Shown here one piece after another: positions 11,854 through 15,917 of a stretch of DNA of 15,917 nucleotides; position 1 is the stretch's first letter; each line of letters starts with the position of its first letter. Under the pieces are notes generated by a model. It was given only the letters and a program-made list of their open reading frames with translations. It made no database searches and had not been told where the DNA came from. The DNA comes from CAYZUC01 sp964481705. GTDB lineage: Bacteria; Bacillota; Clostridia; Lachnospirales; Lachnospiraceae. A program made the position numbers and the translations under genes. The stretch spans positions 1-15,917 of the forward strand of contig CAYZUC010000067.1 of NCBI GenBank assembly GCA_964481705.1. The letters are read 5' to 3'.

Positions 11854-13626
11854 GTGAAAGGAAAGCATACGATTCGCTGGATTATTTTAGCTGTCGTAAT
11901 TATTGCGATTGCGGCTGCAGTTGGATTTGTCTTAATGGGAAAGTTTAAAAGGGCTAATACTTCAACAGATCAGGCGATCACCACAGAGCCTATCGAGAAA
12001 AGAACATTAAGTAACACAATCAGTATTACAGGAACAATTGCAGCTAATGATTCACAGACAATTTACTCGAATAACCAAGGTTGTGAAGTGACAGCAATTA
12101 ATGTAAAAATTGGAGATTACGTTAATGCAGGAGATGTTATTGCAACCTTGGATTCCAGCGATTATGAGGATGACATTGCCGCGGAGGAGAAAAAGCGTAC
12201 GGTGGCAATTCAGAAGTCTCAGCTTAATGCGGGAGAAGCAACCAGAAGTCTGGTGGAAGCACAGGTAGATGCATCCAATGATATAGCACGGGCACAGGAG
12301 GATATTGATGAGGCCTGTGAGGATTATACATCCGTAGTTGACAAGAAAAACTCTGCATATAATGATTATCTCTTGGCTTGTGATGATACAAATACGGCAA
12401 GAGAAGACCGAGATACTAAGAAGGAAAAGTATTCCAATCTAAAGAAGGCACTCAAGGAGGATGTTGAGAACGGAACCATCAGTAAGAACAGTGTTGAGTA
12501 TGAGGAAAGAAATGCTGAGGTGGAAACGGCCAAGGCAGCATACAATAACGCAGAATCAGCAGTCTCTTCAGCAGAGAAGAATGAGGAATCCCTGGAAGCG
12601 GCATATGAGGCTTATGGAGACAAGATTGCCTCATCGGTTCGCAGCTATGAAAGTGCTGTAGAAAAAAAGGAAGATGCAACAACAAGTGGAACACGGTCAA
12701 TTGAAAAAAGTCAGGATAGTGTGACAAGTGCTTCTTTGGATTCGTCGACGGTGACGGATGAATACGATAAAAAAATTGAAGAATATCAAAAGCTGGTCGA
12801 AAAATGTACTGTCAAAGCCTCCATCAGTGGTGTTGTTACCTCAATTCCAATGGAAGTGGGAGATGAGATTGCCAGTGATAATAATGAAATCTGTGTCATA
12901 CAGGATGACAGCTCCTACATAGTGGAAGCAGATGTGGATCAGTATGAGATTAGTGATATCTATGAAGGAATGCAGGCTGTGATTAAAACAGATGCAACGG
13001 GGGATATTGAGATGAAAGGTATTGTTACTTTTGTTTCACCTACTCCGGAAAGCAGTAACAGTGGCAGTTCAACAGGAGGAAGTTCGGCAACGGGAGGTAC
13101 TTCATCGTCGAGCACAACGACATATCCAATAAAGATAGCAATACAGGAAAAGCAAGATGATCTACGTATTGGAATGACAGCTGAGACCAGTTTGGTAACC
13201 GAACAGGTTAAGGATGTACTTGCGGTTCCTTATGATTGCGTTTCGACGGATCAGGATGGTAATTCGGTCATCTATGTGTTGGATCAGAAGGTTACAATGC
13301 CGGTATCAGACAATAGCACATTATCCGGAAACAAACCATCTTCAGGTGATAAACCGTCCTCTGGCAATCAGCATCCTTCCAATAATGATCAGCAGTTAAA
13401 GCAAAAGGCTGTCATAGTAGAAAAAGGACTCGAGACAGATTACTATACAGAAATCAAGAGTGACCAAATCTCTGAAGGAATGATGGTAGTAGTGCCCAAT
13501 TCGATATCAAGTGAAACAGGGCAAAGTAATACACAAGAAGGTTCCTTAGGTGGAGGCATGAACAGTGGAGGCCCTCTGGGAGGAATGGGTGGTGGAGCAC
13601 CAGGTGGCGGTCGAGGAGGATTTTGA
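11854..13626 (+). CDS. MacA/HlyD-type membrane fusion protein of an ABC exporter
   Basis: A 590-residue adaptor subunit anchored by one N-terminal membrane segment (residues ~10-28) and otherwise extracellular. Order: the first lipoyl half (GCEVTAINVKIGDYVNAGDVIATLDS, ~65-91); a long charged coiled-coil hairpin (~95-300) rich in Lys, Glu and Ala; the second lipoyl half (CTVKASISGVVTSIPMEVGDEI); a beta-barrel with VEADVDQYEISDIYEGM; then a membrane-proximal domain. Three low-complexity stretches are unusual: a Ser/Gly/Thr run (~399-422), an Asn/Ser/Lys/Pro run with KPSSG repeats (~486-514) and a Gly-rich tail (~564-590). I use GTG 11854, seven bases after AGGAGG (11841-11846); the in-frame ATG 11836 would lie inside that hairpin and has no binding site. 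The MacB-like ATPase and permease follow. Substrate unknown. Confidence 0.9.
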   Translation: MKGKHTIRWIILAVVIIAIAAAVGFVLMGKFKRANTSTDQAITTEPIEKRTLSNTISITGTIAANDSQTIYSNNQGCEVTAINVKIGDYVNAGDVIATLDSSDYEDDIAAEEKKRTVAIQKSQLNAGEATRSLVEAQVDASNDIARAQEDIDEACEDYTSVVDKKNSAYNDYLLACDDTNTAREDRDTKKEKYSNLKKALKEDVENGTISKNSVEYEERNAEVETAKAAYNNAESAVSSAEKNEESLEAAYEAYGDKIASSVRSYESAVEKKEDATTSGTRSIEKSQDSVTSASLDSSTVTDEYDKKIEEYQKLVEKCTVKASISGVVTSIPMEVGDEIASDNNEICVIQDDSSYIVEADVDQYEISDIYEGMQAVIKTDATGDIEMKGIVTFVSPTPESSNSGSSTGGSSATGGTSSSSTTTYPIKIAIQEKQDDLRIGMTAETSLVTEQVKDVLAVPYDCVSTDQDGNSVIYVLDQKVTMPVSDNSTLSGNKPSSGDKPSSGNQHPSNNDQQLKQKAVIVEKGLETDYYTEIKSDQISEGMMVVVPNSISSETGQSNTQEGSLGGGMNSGGPLGGMGGGAPGGGRGGF

Positions 13627-13628
13627 TC

Positions 13629-14360
13629 ATGGAAGAACAGAAGGAATGTCGAAAAGTCATGATTGATCTTCAAAACGTTATCAAACGTTTTTATATTGGG
13701 AAACCAAATGAACTGGAGATTTTACATGGAATGAACATCAAGGTGTATGAAGGAGAATTTGTAGCCATCGTAGGTGCATCCGGTTCGGGTAAATCGACCC
13801 TGATGAATATAATTGGAGCACTGGATCGCCCGACAGAAGGAGAATATCATTTGGATGATGTTGATATTATTCAGGCGAAGGACCGTGAACTCTCCAAAAT
13901 CAGAAATGAAAAAATAGGGTTTGTATTTCAAACATATAATCTCGTTTCGAGAACGTCAGCCTTAAAGAATGTGGAACTACCTATGCTATACAATGGAATG
14001 GGCAGAAAAGAACGCACGAGACGCGCGCTTGCTTTGCTTGAAATGGTAGAGATGCAGGATCGAACGAGCCATACGCCGGATGAATTATCCGGAGGACAGA
14101 AGCAGCGTGTCGCAATAGCCAGAGCAATGTCATGCGATCCTGCGGTTATTTTGGCAGACGAACCTACCGGTGCGTTGGATTCTAAGACGGGACGAAAAAT
14201 CATGGATCTGTTTCATAAACTACATGAGGAACAGGGAAAGACAATTATACTAATCACACATTCGCCAGAGTTGGCATCTGAGACGGAACGTGTCATCACA
14301 ATCAGTGATGGTTATGTGACCGGAGAAAGAAAGGGGGAGGCTGCCCATGCTCGTATTTGA
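13629..14360 (+). CDS. MacB/LolD-type ABC exporter ATP-binding protein
   Basis: A 243-residue cytoplasmic ATPase powering the neighbouring FtsX-type permease. All motifs are intact: Walker A GASGSGKST (49-57, K55), Q-loop FQTYNL (Q101), signature LSGGQ (153-157) followed by KQRVAIARAM, Walker B ILADEPTGALDS (D177, E178) and H-loop THS (H211). The MacB/LolD pattern LKNVELPMLYNGM follows the Q-loop. ATG 13629 is two bases after the adaptor stop, and its Shine-Dalgarno GAGGAGG (13613-13619) lies within codons for the adaptor's glycine-rich tail, so the two genes are translationally coupled. An alternative start at ATG 13659 has a poorer site. It overlaps the permease gene by 14 bases. Confidence 0.95.
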   Translation: MEEQKECRKVMIDLQNVIKRFYIGKPNELEILHGMNIKVYEGEFVAIVGASGSGKSTLMNIIGALDRPTEGEYHLDDVDIIQAKDRELSKIRNEKIGFVFQTYNLVSRTSALKNVELPMLYNGMGRKERTRRALALLEMVEMQDRTSHTPDELSGGQKQRVAIARAMSCDPAVILADEPTGALDSKTGRKIMDLFHKLHEEQGKTIILITHSPELASETERVITISDGYVTGERKGEAAHARI

Positions 14361-15639
14361 GAATATAGCACTTGCCCTTTCTGGATTAAAATCAAACAAA
14401 ACAAGAGCCTTGCTGACGATGTTAGGAATCATTATAGGAATCGCTTCCGTTATAGCTATTATGACAGTGGGTAACTCTATGACAAATTCCGTGACGTCCT
14501 CTATGTCGGGAATGGGTGTAAATAATATTACTTTGGGAGTGCAGCAAAAGAGTTCTTCGAAAGAGACTACAGACAGCGGTATGACGTTTAACAGCGGACC
14601 TCGTAGAATGACTATGACGAAGGATGACTACATTACAGAAGGAATGATTGCAGACCTGGTGAAACAGTTTCCGAATGAGATTGATACGATAGCTTTGGAG
14701 GAGTCAGTTGGCAGTGGAGAAGTAAAGGATCAAAGTCTCTATGCAAATGTCAGCGTCACAGGAGCAAATCAAGGAAAAATGGAAAATGAAGATTTGACTA
14801 TTCTGGCTGGAAGGCTTTTTACGACGAAGGATCAGGAGGAAGGGAAAAAGGTAGCAATTGTATCAGATAAACTTTGTGACAATATGTTTCAAGGAGATAT
14901 TGATGCTGCGGTCGGAAGTCAGATTACCAGTGTGATAAGTAATAAGTTCTATCATTACACCATTGTTGGAGTATATGAATATGAAGAAACCACGAGTACC
15001 TTTAGTTCCAGTTCGGAGGAGGATGTATCTACCACGGTGTATCTTCCTTTGAAAACAGCGCAATTACAGAACCATAACAAGAATGGATTTTCTCAGATCA
15101 CAGTGGTTGCCAGTTCCTATGCAACAATCGATACCATGCTGGAACAATTGGAAGATTATATGAATCGCAGATACTATCATAGCAACGAGAATTATGAAAT
15201 CAGCGCATTCAGTATGGACAGTATCATTTCCTCTATGACAGAAATGCTTTCAACAATTTCCATAGCGATAGCAATTATAGCCGGGATATCTTTGCTGGTG
15301 GGAGGCATTGGCGTTATGAATATCATGCTTGTTTCGATTACAGAGAGAACGAGAGAAATCGGTACGCGTAAGGCACTGGGTGCCACGAATGGATCGATTC
15401 GTTTACAGTTTATTGTCGAATCTATTGTGATCTGTTTGATTGGTGGAATGATTGGAATTCTGCTGGGACTTATTCTGGGAATGGTGGCAGTTAAATTCAT
15501 GGGCTACGCGGGAAGCCCTTCTGTTGCAAGCATAATCTTTTCTGTTGGATTCTCTATGCTGATAGGGGTATTCTTTGGTTACTATCCTGCTAATAAGGCG
15601 GCAAAGATGAATCCGATTGATGCACTACGTTATGAATAA
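14347..15639 (+). CDS. MacB-like ABC exporter permease (FtsX family)
   Basis: A 430-residue permease of the MacB/FtsX type, which transports by mechanotransmission across the membrane rather than through a classic channel. A short cytoplasmic N-terminus is followed by TM1 (TMLGIIIGIASVIAIMTVG, ~20-40), a large extracellular MacB periplasmic-core-like domain (~45-290), then three C-terminal membrane segments. Between TM2 and TM3 lies the conserved ITERTREIGTRKALGAT loop, and the C-terminus ends NPIDALRYE, a family hallmark. The start overlaps the ATPase gene by 14 bases and uses GGGAGG (14335-14340), six bases upstream. The ATPase is a separate protein, unlike Gram-negative MacB, as is usual in Firmicutes. 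Such systems export peptides or confer antimicrobial resistance; no precursor peptide or two-component system is visible here. Confidence 0.94.
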   Translation: MLVFENIALALSGLKSNKTRALLTMLGIIIGIASVIAIMTVGNSMTNSVTSSMSGMGVNNITLGVQQKSSSKETTDSGMTFNSGPRRMTMTKDDYITEGMIADLVKQFPNEIDTIALEESVGSGEVKDQSLYANVSVTGANQGKMENEDLTILAGRLFTTKDQEEGKKVAIVSDKLCDNMFQGDIDAAVGSQITSVISNKFYHYTIVGVYEYEETTSTFSSSSEEDVSTTVYLPLKTAQLQNHNKNGFSQITVVASSYATIDTMLEQLEDYMNRRYYHSNENYEISAFSMDSIISSMTEMLSTISIAIAIIAGISLLVGGIGVMNIMLVSITERTREIGTRKALGATNGSIRLQFIVESIVICLIGGMIGILLGLILGMVAVKFMGYAGSPSVASIIFSVGFSMLIGVFFGYYPANKAAKMNPIDALRYE

Positions 15640-15652
15640 GAACATAGAAACG

Positions 15653-15685
15653 ACTGTCTTATCCGATTGGATAAGACAGTTTTTT
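15653..15685 (+). terminator. strong intrinsic terminator closing the exporter operon
   Basis: ACTGTCTTATCC (15653-15664) pairs perfectly over 12 bp with 15669-15680 around loop GATT, followed by six Ts (15680-15685). It starts 14 bases after the permease stop and ends the adaptor-ATPase-permease transcript. Confidence 0.95.
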
Positions 15686-15737
15686 GACGGAAAGAAGTAT
15701 GGGAAAAGAAAGCTCTTCAAACTTTGAGTCCTTGCAT

Positions 15738-15773
15738 ATGTCAATTGTGGAAAATGTCGAATTGTGATATGAT
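15738..15773 (+). promoter_or_regulatory. extended -10 promoter with a direct repeat, for the last gene
   Basis: TTGTGG (15745-15750), 17 bp, TATGAT (15768-15773) preceded by TGA (15765-15767), an extended -10. A near-direct repeat, ATGTCAATTGTGG (15738-15750) and ATGTCGAATTGTGA (15754-15767), covers the -35 and the spacer. The 16-17 bp period places both copies about one and a half helical turns apart; a repressor site is possible but unproven. Confidence 0.6.
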
Positions 15774-15817
15774 AAGATATATTTTGAATTGCAAAGTTTT
15801 TTAGAAGGAGAGAGAAT

Positions 15818-15917
15818 ATGAATCTGGAAAGCAAGGATAGTAATCTGGAAGACGAGGATATACAAAAGACGGAATTAAAAAAAGACGATCATAAAAAGAG
15901 TAAAGTCTCTTTCAAAC
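15818..15917 (+). CDS. start of an unidentified gene, truncated by the window end
   Basis: ATG 15818 follows AGAAGGAGAG (15803-15812) at good spacing and a promoter at 15745-15773. The 33 visible residues are very hydrophilic and charged: acidic SNLEDEDIQ, then lysine-rich KKDDHKKSKVSFK. There is no signal peptide or known motif. A charged cytoplasmic tail ahead of a membrane segment would look like this, for example in membrane-anchored proteases or cell-envelope proteins, but the function cannot be named. The reading frame is open to the last base. Confidence 0.7.
   Translation, partial: MNLESKDSNLEDEDIQKTELKKDDHKKSKVSFK

Noticed and set aside
13443..13673. Proline-rich minus-strand frame opposite the adaptor's tail
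   Set aside because: It is the complement of the Gly-rich coding region and has no independent support.
11854..15639. Bacteriocin or lantibiotic cluster
   Set aside because: The exporter could serve such a role, but no precursor peptide, modification enzyme, immunity gene or two-component system is present in the window.
1..15917. CRISPR arrays, insertion sequences, prophage or defence islands
   Set aside because: No regularly spaced repeats, transposase, integrase, nuclease or toxin-antitoxin coding signatures were seen; the only mobile-like signal is the inverted repeat at 1086-1189.

Overview
The window looks like chromosomal DNA from a low-GC Gram-positive bacterium of the Clostridia, most likely a Lachnospiraceae-type gut or rumen fibre degrader. 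This is inferred from several features: AT-rich composition, strong AGGAGG-type ribosome binding sites, a lipoprotein sugar-binding protein with an Ala/Pro/Thr/Glu linker, sugar permeases with no ATPase gene beside them, an intracellular GH3 enzyme, and a Gram-positive MacAB-like exporter. I saw no phage, transposase, plasmid, CRISPR or defence genes.

Layout. (1) 1-49: the 5' part of a tRNA-Gly(GCC) on the minus strand, with a strong promoter at 77-105. (2) 271-1083 (+): a cytoplasmic CE4/NodB-type deacetylase, convergent with an AraC-type regulator at 1192-2052 (-). The two genes are separated by a striking REP/MITE-like long inverted repeat (1086-1189). (3) 2405-7813 (+): a carbohydrate module of lipoprotein substrate-binding protein, MalF-like permease, MalG-like permease and an intracellular GH3 beta-xylosidase/beta-glucosidase. 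RNA hairpins lie between the binding protein and the permeases, and a full intrinsic terminator sits 24 bp before the GH3 start. (4) 7905-8855 (-) and 9146-9901 (+): a LysR regulator divergent from a TauE/SafE-family membrane protein. The TauE gene has an odd leader with a 10-bp hairpin and a possible 25-codon cysteine-containing upstream ORF. (5) 9970-11739 (+): argS. (6) 11854-15639 (+): a three-gene MacA/MacB-like exporter (adaptor, ATPase, FtsX-type permease) with overlapping or near-overlapping genes. It is preceded by a hairpin whose 3' arm is the adaptor's own Shine-Dalgarno, followed by a U-tract, and it is closed by a perfect 12-bp terminator. (7) 15818 onward: the start of an unidentified gene with its own extended -10 promoter.

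How the genes may work together. AraC regulator, oligosaccharide importer and GH3 form a classic oligosaccharide utilisation locus. The sugar would be bound outside, imported through two permeases energised by an ATPase encoded elsewhere, and trimmed by GH3 in the cytosol. The deacetylase across from the regulator has no signal peptide and could remove acetyl groups from imported oligosaccharides such as acetylated xylo-oligosaccharides; this is inference from context. The exporter is an independent unit whose substrate cannot be read from the sequence.

I found no clear new system. The most interesting non-coding features are the large inverted repeat at 1086-1189, the SD-sequestering terminator before the exporter, the structured leader of the TauE-family gene and the terminator in front of GH3.
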